A stretch of DNA of 64,000 nt from Nymphaea colorata (Eukaryota; Streptophyta; Magnoliopsida; Nymphaeales; Nymphaeaceae), in assembly GCF_008831285.2 (NCBI RefSeq), contig NC_045144.1, positions 21,653,716 to 21,717,715 of the forward strand, read 5' to 3'. Shown here piece by piece: positions 33,961-47,863 of the stretch (position 1 is the stretch's first letter; every line of letters begins with the position of its first letter). The position numbers were made by a program, and so were the translations under genes. The notes beneath the pieces are model-generated. The model ran no database searches and was not told the DNA's origin. It was given only the letters and a program-made list of their open reading frames with translations.

Positions 33961-35390
33961 TTTCATGGTTTTATTTTATCTACAGTTGGGTAGTATAGAA
34001 AGCAGAACAACTAGGTAGAATAGTTGTGGCACCCACGATTTTGAACTCATGTTTTTCCAAGATAACCAAAATTTAATTATTCTCACAAAAATGGCAGTGG
34101 TAGAGGTATTTTCACTTTTTCTTCCGTTTTTCTAATATTTAATGCTTAAAAATTTCCAATGACGAGCTCGTGAGGGTTTAGGGTCCATACCTTTATTGAC
34201 AAAAAAAAGGGTATGTACATTAATGGAAAAATTGGGAAGCATTAAAGATGTGAATTGTGAGATCCACAGTAGATTTGGATCTTACTAGCATAAAAAAACA
34301 AAAAAAAATCATGAAAGGTTGTTAGTTAAAGGAATGACCTGTTGTACGTCTTCTTGTTGTGTTTATGTGAATGATACAAAATACAACACAAGAACAACAC
34401 AACACACTAATTCAGCATTTGTTTTTACATGTAATCACAAGGCATGACACAAGGTATCAGCATAAATCTAAACACACACTATACTAAAATGTTAAGCACA
34501 CTTGGCCGGCCAAAGGGCCATATATATACATGACAAAAAAACTGAAAAATGACTCTTGGTGATTCCACTATGATCATAATTGACATTTGCATTAAAAACA
34601 AAAAACTGAAAATTAAAGTAGGCAAGCAGCAAGCTAAAGGAGCACTAGTAATGCAAGATGAAATTATTGGGGAACTCAAAAGTTTTCACCATCTTCATAA
34701 AAGGAGCACTAGTAATGCTGGATGAAATTATTGGGAAACTCAAAAGTTGATCACTTCACCATCTTCATAAAAACAGCGTTTTTATTTTTTGCATTAACTT
34801 TCATGAAGGGTTAACACACACAACAAAAGGTTGCATGAGAAAGTGTATCGTGGATATCATATCCTCAATGTAACATACCGTTAGGTATTTTTGCCCTTTC
34901 TTCCATTTTTCTTTTTTTTTCCGCTCTACTGTTGCCTCTCAGCATCTCCATCTCTCTCTCTCTCTTTGCTCTTTGCCAACATCTGTCTTAGTATCTCTCA
35001 CTATTTTTCCTCTTTTGCTCTGTCTCTCTTGTCTAGCCAGCATCTCTCATTTTCTCCTCTCTTTCAGGTCTTTTTCTCTCTTTGAGGGCTACCAGCCAGC
35101 AAGTCACCAGCCTGCATCATGGGAAAAACCCCACCATCATTATTGGCCTTTTTTCCTGGCGCTTTATCTTTCCCCTCTCACGGTTCACACACCTCTTTCT
35201 TCCTCTCCTTCTATAGTGACCAACCACTTGCATGTTTTCTTCGAAAGGGTTAGCACAAATAACGAAAAAAATAGTTTCACAACGGGTGGAAAATATAACG
35301 TTTGTGGAAGTCACTTTTACAGGGCTTCAGAGACAAATGTTAGTAAGTATAAATTTTCACCGCCCAACGTATGACTCAGTTAAAAACAAC
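33961..35390. other. Intergenic DNA, CT-rich in part
   Basis: A 62-bp passage is duplicated (about 34639-34700 and 34701-34762: aaggagcactagtaatgc). ORFs at 34891-35374 follow a CT-rich tract and lack domains. The tract resembles 8510-8640. Confidence 0.4.
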
Positions 35391-36377
35391 CTACACCGAT
35401 GCATGGAGTTATTATGTCGTTGAAGTAGAAACTTTATCCACGGCTGGTGTTGGACGTCAGTAAAAGTGAAAAAAAAAAAACCTTTGTTTCACCGATGAGT
35501 TACAGTTTTTGCATGAAACTTTTTACTTTTGAAAATTACCAACATCCTGTGATCGTCAGTAAAAGTACATGTATTGGTCAAGTTTTTATCGACGCACAAC
35601 TTTCCTCGCATCATTGAGACTTATCGATAAAACGCTACTTTAATCGACATGTTCACTCCAAACATCGCTAACGTGCCTTGGACGTCATTAATGTCTACCG
35701 CATTAACAATACCATTGTTTTTAAGTAATGTCTTTACGAACTTGTTGCACTCATCGATAAAGGTTTTCCCGACTTATTACCTCCCTTTCAACCCTTCTTT
35801 TCCTTTCTTATTCTTCTCTCTCTTCTTTTCTCTTTCCTCTTCCTTCCACTGGCGATTTTCTGGTGACTGTAGGTGTTCATCATGTTTTTGGACTGCTTGA
35901 AGCTTGAGAAGGTGGGTTCCTCAATTTCATCTCTCAATTTTTCTAATTCTATATGATTTTAAGTTATAACATGCTTGTAGGATGTACAACCGAATGTTTT
36001 CGACAAGATATTGTCGTTTTTCAATAATATTTAGCCATGACACTTTGCAAAAAATGTTTGTTGGGCTTATTACATTCAATTTTACCGATATTTTATTGAC
36101 CTTGTAATGCCTGGCTTTTTGTAGTGACAGCACGTCTAAGAACCGTCTAAGAACATTGTTGGTATAAGGTTTTACCGATGTGGTTGAACATGGAAAATAG
36201 TCAATATTTACATATGTGTTGCCCATGTCGGTGATGTGTTAACTACAAAACCAAAAAGTAAATTTGACAACGGCGGAGCCTTGTAGGCAGAGTCCCCTGG
36301 CATCACCAGAAAGAGCGTGCTCTACCTCTTCTTCCGTCGGAAAGGGTGTGGCAAGAACATTATTAAGGGGTTGCCAA

Positions 36378-36779
36378 TCAAAGCTTATCTTTTGCAATAC
36401 AATCCCTGGCCCATTTGGAACCAAGAATGAAACCCAAAGAAACATGAAAAGTCATAAGATTCTCTGAAATTATTTGAATGTAAAATTTGACCTTTTGCAA
36501 TTCATACATGAAACTCAATGGAAAATTTGGGGGTTTGGATGCCTTACAGAGTTTCCTTAATCCTTCAATGAAGAACTCCAATTCCACACTATCCATCTTC
36601 GTTCCATGGAATAAACATCCAACAATTGGCAAGAAATAGAAGGGAGGTTTCATGGCTTCAAACAATTCGTTCCCTAAGTATGAGTATTCATTCACTTCCA
36701 GGTCCAAAGACTTTTCCATCATTCTCAACAGGATCCCGGCAATCCACAATCTCCAAGCAGCTTCCTTGAGCAGGAGCAC
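36378..36779 (-). CDS. Unrecognised ORF, 133 codons, with decayed relatives in the window
   Basis: The minus-strand ORF begins MLLLKEAAWRLWIAG and includes PPFYFLPIVGCLF and LSFMYELQKVKFYIQIISEN. I do not recognise a family. It reads like real protein rather than repeat translation. Related sequence appears, broken, on the minus strand at 53430-53151 (LSFTYGSVKSKFYMQIMAEN, with a frameshift just upstream) and at about 21130-21000. The ORF may be a terminal exon of a host gene, or of an element spread through the region. There is no obvious start context, and the similarity extends past the stop into noncoding DNA, so a mobile or segmentally duplicated unit is likely. Confidence 0.35.
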   Translation of the reverse strand: MLLLKEAAWRLWIAGILLRMMEKSLDLEVNEYSYLGNELFEAMKPPFYFLPIVGCLFHGTKMDSVELEFFIEGLRKLCKASKPPNFPLSFMYELQKVKFYIQIISENLMTFHVSLGFILGSKWARDCIAKDKL

Positions 36780-37843
36780 AGCAATCTAATGTTACATGGA
36801 CTCCAGCAGGGGCAGAGGCAATTTAGGCTACATATGACAAATTGCCTACACGGACCCCAACAAACTTCTTATTTTTATGTTTATATTTTTGAATTTTTTT
36901 TATTTATATATTGGAGTTCCTTGAAATTTAAAAAATTTATGCCTAATGCCTTTTAACCTGAATTTTCTGGCTCCTCCTTTGGACTCGGCACCATCACTCA
37001 AAATGGGAGGATCTGTCAGGGCTCTACCTCCATGAATAGAAAATTTTTGGGACGAATGAAAAATTAGCCAATTCATATATATCATCAATTTGAAAGAGGA
37101 TAAAATTTACTTACCGGAAAGCATCATTCAATTTTGGAAGAAAACAAAAAACCTGTCCCCATCTACAGCGGTGATTTTTATGACCGTCATACAGTGTCAC
37201 CGAATCCACATCAGCATGCATGAGATAGACAGAAACAAAAACCACACAGAATGAACATGCTAGTGGTGTGGTTGACACCACATACTGCGTATCCTGTACC
37301 AAAGAATTGTATGCATACCACCTCATGAACAGGAGTTAGAGTACTCGATTTGGTATCTTGACTTTCAAGTAACATAAGATTGGCTTATTAACTCGATCTA
37401 AGCACAAAAAGGCCAGTTGTAAGTGATGTTTCTAACCGATGAAAATGATTTCCTATCCAGTAAATTGCAAGTGACAAGGACCATAGGTGGCATCCCAATC
37501 TCCAGCGTTTGGTATCATTTTTGCTACAAGTCTTCTTGAATTCGACCTAGTGGTCCTATTTTGTCACAATAGAAGATCCAGTTTGCTGGGAAAGGGATAT
37601 AATTTCATAGCCTTCTCTCACGTGAAATGTCGATTCCCATTGAAAATAACATTTTCAGTAGAAAATTATTTTTCTTCAAAGAACTTGACTAAATTTAAAC
37701 CACTAGCTTTTTATCTTTTAGGTCTAATAAGATCGAGATTTGAATCGTCACAGGCTTGATGTGAGTGCTCCACGTAATTTTTATATCACAATATATATCA
37801 TTTTTTCAGTGAAAACTTTTATGGGCAAGTGGTGGCTCACACC
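36780..37843. other. Intergenic DNA
   Basis: Short ORFs on both strands lack domains. Nothing supported as a gene. Confidence 0.4.
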
Positions 37844-38270
37844 TAGGGATGTCAACGGATCGGATTCGGATCGGATACATCTTCAATCATATCCACTTTT
37901 TCAGATATTCATATATTTGGACTCAGATTCAGATTCAAATTCGAATAAAGCAAAGTCATATCCGAATCCAAATCCAAAATCCGACTTTACAATCCGAATC
38001 CAATTTTTATATTTATATCCGAATCCAAATTTTGAACCAGATTTTGCCATTTTTCAAATATGAGATAGAGGATATTTGTCTAAAAATGAATCTGATCCGA
38101 ATCCGATCCGATATTCATGTATATCTGAATCCGAATCCGATCGGATGCCATTTATTAATTTCGAATCCGATCCGATTTCTTAATCGAATATTAAATTTTT
38201 ATCCATATCCGATTTTTTCCGATCGAATCGGTCGGATATCCGATTCAAATCGGATATATTGACATCCCTA
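37844..38270. mobile_element. hAT-type MITE with perfect 8-bp target-site duplication
   Basis: 427 bp beginning TAGGGATGTCAACGGAT and ending ATTGACATCCCTA. The octamer CTCACACC is present exactly on both sides (37836-37843 and 38271-38278), the 8-bp duplication that hAT transposases leave. The interior is a run of degenerate TCCGAATCC / CGGATCGGAT words, which explains the long ORFs crossing it. It is the youngest copy of its family in the window and the standard for the copies at 948 and 7985. Confidence 0.93.
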
Positions 38271-39680
38271 CTCACACCAGCCCCATGTATCTGTGCCTTG
38301 TGGTAATTCATAAATTGGGACTATAATACCAGGTAATTAATCATACTTGTGTCCTCATAAAAGACAACGAGGAATCACAAGGATCACCCTTTTCCGTTTA
38401 TACAGTTCGCTAATTTTTAGGGCTTGGAAGAAGACCACGTTGCAACGCAGTGGTATGCCATCAATGCATTCTCTTATTAACGTATTCATCTCCATAACTT
38501 ATTCTTACTTTCATGAGTGTAATAATAAAATATCAGCAATTAATTAAACACATCCAGAGTACTAGAGCAGAGGGGTAGTTTTTTCTTTTGCACAACAAGA
38601 AAACGATATTGAAATAGAAAAACCAAAACAAATAGAAAAAATAACAGCTCAGGTTAGAACACCTGAAATAAAACAAGGAACCAATGGATGTAGGGAAACA
38701 AGTTTCTTCTTGAAAAGCGACCAGTCACATTCATAAAATCATTGGAGAATTCATATCCTGGCATTCCAGGTAGCCCACAATCAGCCTGTTCCATGATCCT
38801 TCTGAGGCATTTCATCAAGCAATTTATGTGAAATCATCAGTTCCCTAAATCTCTTGTATCTAGCAATAGCAGGATTCAAAGACATTCCGAAGGAATTTAT
38901 CAAAGACAATATTGTGCTAAACCTTTCCAAGAAAACATGAAAGTGGGTGGTCACCAGAGACAGAGAGAGAGCAGTGAGAGGGGAAGACGAAGTGCCATGG
39001 AGAAGTCCAAGGATGGTGCAATTTCTTTCAGTTCAATTTCATTGTTTTCTACTTCTAAAACTTTAAAGAAAAATTTTTCCTGTTTCTCATGTGTTTATGT
39101 ATATGGACAAGAATCTGCCAAACTTTGCTGGCTTCCCTTCCTCTATATAATGTCACAAGCTCTAGGACTTTCCCATGTCTCATCGATGGATTGTGGTCGC
39201 TGTGTAACAACTTTATTTCCACTCTATTGCTCAGACGTATCCATATGTTGTGTGATGTTTCCTTTGCTGGGTTGTTTTCTATTGCCTCTTGAGTATATTT
39301 CCTTGCAGAAAACCGAGTCATTAGTGACTAGAGTTCCTGCTATTAGTAGCAGACTAGCTGACATTCCCGCAAATTAACATACATGGTGGAAATATGGACA
39401 AAAAACCAATCAGGGGATTCTTCTCATCCAAGGCACTGTTAGCAAACTTTACCTGCACGATATTCAAACAAACGAATCAACACCATTGACTTCAGCATAA
39501 TGTTAGGATGGTCAACAAATAACCTTTATTAGCTGCACGATGCTTGGTCTGGACATACTTGGTTCGAATATTGGCAATAGCTTCCATCTACATTTTATGT
39601 TGTCTAATGGCATATGTTGTTGGTGAATTTAACACAATATGTCACGCATTTAACTTGGAAAGCCATTGCTCACTAATTTT
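38271..39680. other. Intergenic DNA with uncertain ORFs
   Basis: The 146-codon plus ORF at 38937-39377 has no domain and overlaps a minus ORF in the same place. I do not call it a gene. The stretch 38570-38930 could be a LINE 3' end on the minus strand, but I could not support that. Confidence 0.35.
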
Positions 39681-41289
<1,609 letters not shown>

Positions 41290-41475
41290 CTCATCGGCGG
41301 AGCTAGTATTTTTTTTGCTAAGGGGCACTTGAGCTGGCGACATAAGTTTAGCGTAGGCATAGCATGTAATTCTTTGAGTGGTGACAATGTGATCTTGGAC
41401 TGCTATAATATGATTTTTGTTGGGCTGATGTAGGCAATTGCTCACACCAGCCAACAAGTGGTTCCGCCACTAGTA
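41290..41475. repeat. Small repeat with GGCGGAGC ends
   Basis: It starts cggcggagctagta and ends ggttccgccactagta, which are imperfect inverted copies about 175 bp apart. Similar ...gtggctctgccgg... ends occur near 14225 and 28655, so this is a dispersed plant repeat. Confidence 0.45.
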
Positions 41476-42139
41476 CATCTCATGGGTCCTCACATTAATA
41501 TATCAAAATTTAGGCCCAGCAGCTTTTGAAAATTTTTCTTTACTTCGAGTTTTCTACTAATCTGAAGGTAATATGTGTTGGAGTGGGGAGCCTGATCTAG
41601 CTTCCCTATTTTGTAAGGACATGTACATAATTTTTACATTTTTATGGTCTTGCCTTATCCCTGTCTAAGTAGGTGACAGTTATTTTTCTTGAGCTCTCGT
41701 CGTCTCTTCTGAGATATTAGTGGGGGGGAAAAAAACATCCTGTATGGCCGTAGACATAGGGAGAAATGTAGACCTATGACATGGTCTCATGCCACTATTG
41801 TAAATATATCTTATGATGGGATGCCATTGTGTGCCTCATCCAGTCTTCGTCCACCAATTCAAGTATTAACAGTGAAGCGAGTTTCCCTTCTCATTGTCCT
41901 TACTCTTCTCTTATTCCCTCTATATATGGTTTGTGATCTGGTTCAAAAATTAGAAGCATGTTTCATTCTCAAGTATTATTCTTCCTTTGCTTCCCCTTCC
42001 CCCACAAACCAAGAGTAGATCATGTGACATAGTAGGTGGTACTCTTGATGTCAAACACAAGCAACTGAACGACAATACTCTTGATGTCAAACACAAGCAA
42101 CCGAACGACAATTTTAAGCTGCACCTAATTTTTCTACCT

Positions 42140-42500
42140 CTAATAAAAAATTTATCATAAGTTTGTTTTTGAAAATTTAATTTTTAAATCAGCAAAAAAT
42201 TTGTCAATTATTTTACCTTTTACAAATAAGATGAGGAATATGTCTAACTGTATTAATATAATGAGGATTTCTAATTTGAAGAAAGTTCTGATGTTAATAG
42301 GCCTATATGGTTCTATAAATGAAAACGCTCGCCCATAAATAGGCATCATTTTCTTAGAAGGCCAAGACCGAGTCAAGAGCCTTACTCAATTCCATGCACG
42401 ACAGTTAATTGATTCGAGCTTATCTCTTGCAGTGCATCCCGGTGCTTTGTCAATTCGCTTTGCTAGTTCCCTAACGCAAACAAAGCGAGTGTTTTGACTA
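42140..42500. repeat. Dispersed repeat, partial copy (family of 19880 and 52490)
   Basis: aaatcagcaaaaaatttgtcaa and the later gagcttatctcttgcagtgcatcc match blocks at 20290-20320 and 20970-20990. Just before it, a 36-bp passage (actcttgatgtcaaacacaagcaac) is tandemly duplicated at about 42040-42110. Confidence 0.5.
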
Positions 42501-42646
42501 TCAGACGAGCAAAGCCCACAAGGGCCCATTCAATTAAGTCGAGTTTAATTGAATGGAAGATGGCATCACTTTCTCAGCTACCCTAAATAATTATCTCCAG
42601 TTAAGTATTTGTGATGTAGGGCGTCCCAGCATCACGTTCTCTGATG

Positions 42647-42714
42647 CAGGCCTGACCAGCGATGAGGCGCGGTGTTGCATCAGGCCTGACCAGCGACGAG
42701 GCGCGGTGTTGCAT
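42647..42714. repeat. 34-bp tandem duplication, GC-rich
   Basis: Two copies of a 34-bp unit starting caggcctgaccagcga, with one base different. Function unknown. Confidence 0.9.
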
Positions 42715-42749
42715 CTTTCTTAGTTGTCCAGTGCATGACGCAAGCTTCA

Positions 42750-43310
42750 CCTATACGTAATGGAGATGACATATTCTACCTCACAGATGTGATGATGTAC
42801 GTGGTCCACTGGCGCTGTAACATCATTAATGAGGTGGGGTTGTTCATGCATCCGGTCTCCTGTTGGACTGCATTAGATATTATTTGTCCAATTTAGATCA
42901 CATATTCTGCCGAAATGTTTCAAAAGAAATCAGACACGGAAAAAAAAAAACACTTTGGTATTTAATTAGAAAATCCGTTCGAATTCAAATTTAAGGAATA
43001 ACATCATGTTCGGATTTAAGTTTATCTGATCACGTTCAGATCTGATTTAGTTTTAAATATCTTATACATATCCAATGTCCATGCATTTTTTAAAATTGTA
43101 TTTAACACGATAAATATTGTTCGGAAGTCATATATTGGATTCGTATGGCAATCTAAAAGCCCGATTCAGATTGGGTTCTTACTGTGAATTGCCAACAGCC
43201 CGTTAGAGTTCCTTTGAGATGAAGGACATATTGTGAGTGTCTTGAAATCTGCCATAAACATTGGGTAAATTCATGGGACAGTCCTGCTGCTAAACTGCGT
43301 TTTAAGTGAG
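42750..43310 (-). repeat. Dispersed repeat, copy 2 (inverted relative to 1735-2400)
   Basis: The reverse complement of this block aligns with 1840-2400, including aagaacccaatctgaatcg and the far end around taatgaggtggggttgttcatg. The two copies form a long-range inverted pair about 40 kb apart. Confidence 0.65.
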
Positions 43311-44160
43311 CCGGAGTACTCCATTTTGTCTCTGACTTTCAGCTAAAAAATTTGTTTCCAATATTACCCACTTCACTAATTAGTCTTAGATGACATATAT
43401 GAGAACTTTTGCCGGAACAACAGATTGTGTTTGAATTTTTCCTGATTTAACAATTTTAAGAGTCACAAAGATATCTGGTAATGCTAGACAGCAGACAAAA
43501 TTGGTATATAAAAAGAGGCATTTTACATGTGAAATTTGCAAATGAATCTGATGGAATGTAGAAAGTTAGAAACCCATATCGCAAGGTAGAGGTAAATATA
43601 CTACAAAGAAAAGAAGGTGTGTAGATTTACATGTTGGGGTAGCCGACTGTTATATATCCCCTTTCTATAGTATATCTTTCCATGAAAGTCCTGATTGGTT
43701 ATATTACTACCCTAGACTTCACTTTTCAAGTTTTCCATTTCATCCATCACTTTTACTGATCCAGGGAAAAATCCATCCTTAAGATTGTACTACCATATCA
43801 AACTTTCAAGTACGAAGAAAGAGACAACCTTTTAGGGATGGATTTGGGATGACATTAGATATAACTAAATAAATGGAAAGATGAATATGAAAACTAATTA
43901 GTGGTATGTTAAAATAAAACTATATAGATGTGATCTCTTTATTTTTTTCTAGAAGATCTTGATCTTGCATAACTAGTTAGTAGATAGGTGTGTAAAAGGT
44001 GTGTTGCTTGTTTAACTCTCATAAGTGCTATTCTCTTGAACTGTAAAAGGTGGAATCATGACACTCAAGTTGAAGGGTGTATCATACCCCACACACGCCC
44101 AACACAGCCCAAGTCCCAAAAAAACAGGAGAACTAGTGAGCAAGAGGAGGGGGGAGGAGG
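43311..44160. other. Intergenic DNA
   Basis: No gene seen. The right edge is a purine-rich stretch (about 44140-44160) that adjoins the hAT-like end at 44161. Confidence 0.4.
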
Positions 44161-44340
44161 TAGGGGTGCACCACGAGTCGAGCTCGAGTAGCTCGACTCG
44201 TAAGCGAGTTCAAGCTGTATCATTAGTTAAACGAGTCGAGCTCGAGTTAGCGAGTCGACTCATTCAACTAATCGAGTCGAGTTCGAGTTCACTCAACTAA
44301 GTTTAGTTAAAGCTCGACTGGGCTCAAATGTGTAGGTGAC
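44161..44340. repeat. GTCGAGCTCGAG-rich hAT-like end, left
   Basis: Starts TAGGGGTGCA and carries repeated cgagtcgagctcgagtt words. Same family as 12387-12884. Confidence 0.65.
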
Positions 44341-44517
44341 TCGGTAATTAAAAATCAGTTTCCAAAAGTGTCTCAGGCGGGAAACTCTTTTCAGTTTTAT
44401 GTTTTCACTTTCCTTTTTCTTCTCCCTCTCTCCGTCTGGAAACTTCTTCTTCCCTCCATCTCTCGTTTTGAAACTTTTCCCCCATTGCAACCCTAACTAA
44501 GATCTTCTGCCCACGAC

Positions 44518-44690
44518 CGCTTCAGCCTTCGCCCTTCAGCCTTCAAGGTCATCCAGCAGCTCCGCTTCAGCCTTCTCCCCTCAGCCTTCAAGGTCATCCA
44601 GCAGCTCCGCTTCAGCCTTCTCCCCTCAGCCTTCAAGGTCATCCAGCAGCTCCGCTTCAGCCTTCTCCCTTCAGCTTTCAGCCCAAGGTT
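44518..44690. repeat. 45-bp tandem repeat, about 3.8 copies
   Basis: Units start at 44518, 44563, 44608 and 44653; the core is cgcttcagccttctcccctc. Because 45 is a multiple of three, ORFs stay open on both strands, which explains the 15-residue repeat in the minus ORF. Confidence 0.95.
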
Positions 44691-46844
44691 CCTGCCTGTG
44701 CCTGCAGCAAAGAGGGCAAGTTTCCTTGGCATTTATGTTCTTTTCTTTTTTCCCGTGCTTTGTTGGAAGATTATTTTATGTGTTTCCTTGATGCCCAGCC
44801 CTATTGCTGCAATCCACCGTAATAAAGTAACAATGACATGTTGTTGTGAGTTGCAGAACATTCTACCGCCGACGTGTCCGTGCCTGTAACGGTGATGACC
44901 CCTTTTTCGTGTGCGCCGAGCATGTGAAGTGCTGGAGCTGGAGCGTGTGGGTAAGTGCTCGAGTGTCAGTGTGTGTGTATTTGGGCGAGCAAGGTCACTA
45001 CCTATGCTTAGGTGAGTCTCTGCGAGCCTTTTATTATTGTAAGTTCTCTTCGTAAAGTCTAGTTCTTTGTGTTCTTCACATTTTGCTTCAAGAGCGCGTC
45101 TTCTTCCTTTGGTTGTTGTTGTTCTTATTGGTTCACGTTGACATTCTGTCATGGCGTGGTTGCACCATTCTTCACGGAAAAGTTAGATAAGTTGAAAACA
45201 TTTTGTTGGTCTTTAGTTAAAAATTTTTACATTGACCCAATTTTATCAATAAAGTGGGCGGTCGGTTTTCCTTCAAGTGTTCTCTTGTTACCTTTGATTA
45301 CCCCTGTTTTGTTTCTACTTTGACATAACTGTTAGCATTTTTAACTAACAACAAAAAATTGAAGTAGAAATCTTTCAGTTAAGAACTTTTTAGTTTTTCC
45401 TTAGCAATGTCATCAAGCAAGAAGATTTGCAGATTAATTTCTTTTCTCCATTCTGGTTCCCAAGTCATGCCAACCAGATGCTCATTTGTTGGTTGTGGGT
45501 TGCAGGTTAGGGTGCACATATTATTGAATGAAGTCCTAAAATAACTAAATAAGAGGTAACTGACAAGTTTGAAAGAAGGAACCTCAGCGTCCTAACAACA
45601 CATTTGTGCAGTTCACAATTCACATAGTCTAGATTAGAGAACCTGAAAGCTTGGTCTAACTGGTCGGCATTGACACATGATAGGTGATCTTTCATGTACT
45701 CTCTGAGAGAGTTAATCTCCAAGATTATGGTTTGGGCTTATGTGCTACAGAGAATCTGATACTTTGGCAAGAAACTTGAGGGAGATCAGTAACTTGTGTC
45801 ACGAAATACCAGTTAACAATGATTAATGATTGCTAGCCTGGTGAAAATTGTCAAGATCAAGGTCATGTACATGCGGGTTAATATGAGATGGAACTTTAAA
45901 AATCATTGATGGTGTTCTGACCAACATCTTGATGATAGTGTATTTATTCTAAGTAGACCGTTGAGGTCGTTAGTTCTCTTAGAATGTTGCAGAACAGATA
46001 AGGAACTCATACGTTGGGCATCAGAAGATATGAACTTCTGATTACAATAGTTTGTTGGGGGCAAAAGTTTTCCTGTTTTCTTTGTGGTCAAACTGTATTG
46101 CATGCAGTAATTGAAGTTTGTCCCATGTATTTGTTGGAACATGTAGCATTTCTATGATAAAATTGCTTGCACAGAATGTTGCTATTTTGAAGCTTAGCAT
46201 TGTAAAGAGTTCGTTCTTCTGCAGAACATGGATCAAGTGGATTTATATGCTCTATATGTTTGATGTGATCTATTTTTTGCTCTCGAATGACATTCCTCAA
46301 GTCTTAAATTACAGTAAAAAGTCCTAGGGTTTCTTCTTCAGGGTTCTTCCGTTTTGCAAGAGGTTTCATGCCATCTGGAGATGGCACAGTATGATGTATC
46401 TTTAAACAAGCATGTGGGCTATATGTCAGTATCCTTAGATGTTTTCTCGTACAGATATTCCTTTTTCTCTGTTCTATGCTTTCTAGTTGTTTTCACTTTT
46501 TCAGCAAGTTATATGCTTGGTTGGGTTTCACTTTGTGCATGTATGCAATATTAACGTTCTAGGAGCTTCTTCTCAGCTGAAATTATGAGGATATGAAATG
46601 CATGGATTCAACCTTAAAAACCCAATCACTCATTCAACCATAAGATGGATTGAACATTCTGATGTTTCACTTCATTTTTTTATCTCCGCTATTTTCTATT
46701 TTAAAATACTTAGTTGGGATTTGTGGTTTAAGGTGCACTGCCCCACACTGATGTCTGCGTAGAACAGCCTCTAAAGCTGTTGTTAATACTTCTAGGAATG
46801 TTACTTAGCAGTCTTTTATATGGATTCTACTTCAAATATTTTTA
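44691..46844. other. Possible transposon leader or intron sequence
   Basis: Possible splice-like sites are seen but no recognisable domain. In particular I found no BED zinc finger upstream of the transposase exon at 46845. Many short ORFs here overlap each other. Confidence 0.35.
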
Positions 46845-47214
46845 GGAAATAAAATGATTGGTAATAAAATAATTTTTCTCCTTAAGGAATCTAAGTATCG
46901 AATTATTTCACAAATGGCACGTGATCTATTGTCAATTCCAATAACTTTTGTTACTTCAGAAAAAGGTTTTAGTACAGGAGGTCGAATTGTTAATGATAGT
47001 CGTAGTTCATTGGTGCAAAAAACAGTTGAAGCTTTGGTTTGTTTTGGTAATTGGGTAAAGAATGATGGCGATCCAATGCATAAAGTGTTAACAAAAGTAA
47101 GTATGTTTTGAAGAAATTGTCTTCATTAAATATTTTGTGAACCATTTGTTAATTGACTATATATATTTCTTTCAGGTTGAAGATGAATCAAGTGAATATA
47201 TATCATTAGATTGA
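46845..47214 (+). pseudogene. C-terminal exons of an Ac/RICESLEEPER-type hAT transposase
   Basis: Exon 46845-47096 follows a tttttag acceptor and ends at a GTAAGT donor. Exon 47176-47214 follows ttctttcag and ends with a TGA, giving VEDESSEYISLD at the C-terminus. The protein shows the hAT dimerisation domain: KYRIISQMARDLLSIPITFV, TSEKGFSTGGRIVNDSRSSL and VEALVCFGNW, equivalent to the MARDxLxIP...SExxFSxGGR...L.p..veAL signature. The part before KY lacks the usual WW motif, and no catalytic domain is found upstream, so this is a fragment. It differs in type from the nested transposase starting at 47864. Confidence 0.85.
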
Positions 47215-47863
47215 TTCAATTTGCCTCTTGGTAATGTTTGTTTTTTTCTATTTCTTTTGTTCTAATGTGATTCTAGTGTTTGTTTCCGTTGCCTCTTGCA
47301 GTTTTCAGCTTTGATGTCCAATGTTCATGACTCATGATTGTGTGGAGAGCTTCTATATGGCCCATACAGGCAATGTTATCTATATCGTACGATACGTATC
47401 GTATAGGTCAAGAAAACCTATACGATACACTGTTTAAATACGATACGTGTATGTATCGTACGTGTATCGTATGTATTGTGCGATACGGTGACCATATCGC
47501 ATGATACGTGCGAGACACCCCCATATCGCACGATACAAGGGTGAAATTAAAAAAGGGACCCGATGGCCCCTTTTTTTGTGTCTTGTTTTGAAACCGACGC
47601 TCCTCTCTCTCTCTTTTCTTGTTTCTCAACGCTGCTAGAGACGTGGGAGGGAGAGATTTTCTCCATTGCATCAAGATTTGCCAGTGAAGAAGCTTTATTT
47701 CTCGTTGTGGGGAGTCTTGGGACGGTGGGAAGCTTGGAGAAAGAGGATTTTTTGGTTTTTAACACCAAGAAGGTAAGAAGTAACTCATTTTTGCCGTTGA
47801 ATCGTTCATTTGTCTTATTTCCTACATTTATTTGTATGTTTTTACTTGTTTTGTGAAGATATA

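Larger units (their letters stand above)
32925..36126. mobile_element. Possible CACTA (En/Spm) element; the right end is the better supported
   Basis: The right end reads ctttttgtagtg at about 36115-36126 and is preceded from 35400 by many subterminal words (tcagtaaaag, atcgataaa, ttaccgat) like those inside CACTA termini. The left candidate is CACTACTACAAAAGC at 32925. The adjacent trinucleotides (cgt and aca) do not match, and no transposase was recognised between, so the two ends may belong to different copies. Confidence 0.4.

Noticed and set aside
34891-35374. Phe/Leu/Ser-rich ORFs that could suggest membrane proteins
   Set aside because: They follow a CT-rich tract; the composition is explained by base content.
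37740-38262. Two overlapping plus-strand ORFs of 107 and 137 codons rich in NPNP and IRIQ words
   Set aside because: They translate the repeat interior of the hAT MITE at 37844-38270 in two frames.
38937-39377. 146-codon plus-strand ORF, the longest outside recognised elements on this side of the window
   Set aside because: No domain, no splice or promoter context, and an overlapping ORF on the other strand; kept as intergenic.
44493-44732. Minus ORF with a 15-residue repeat LKAEGRRLKRSCWMT
   Set aside because: Produced by a 45-bp tandem repeat, which stays open in several frames. No domain or gene context.
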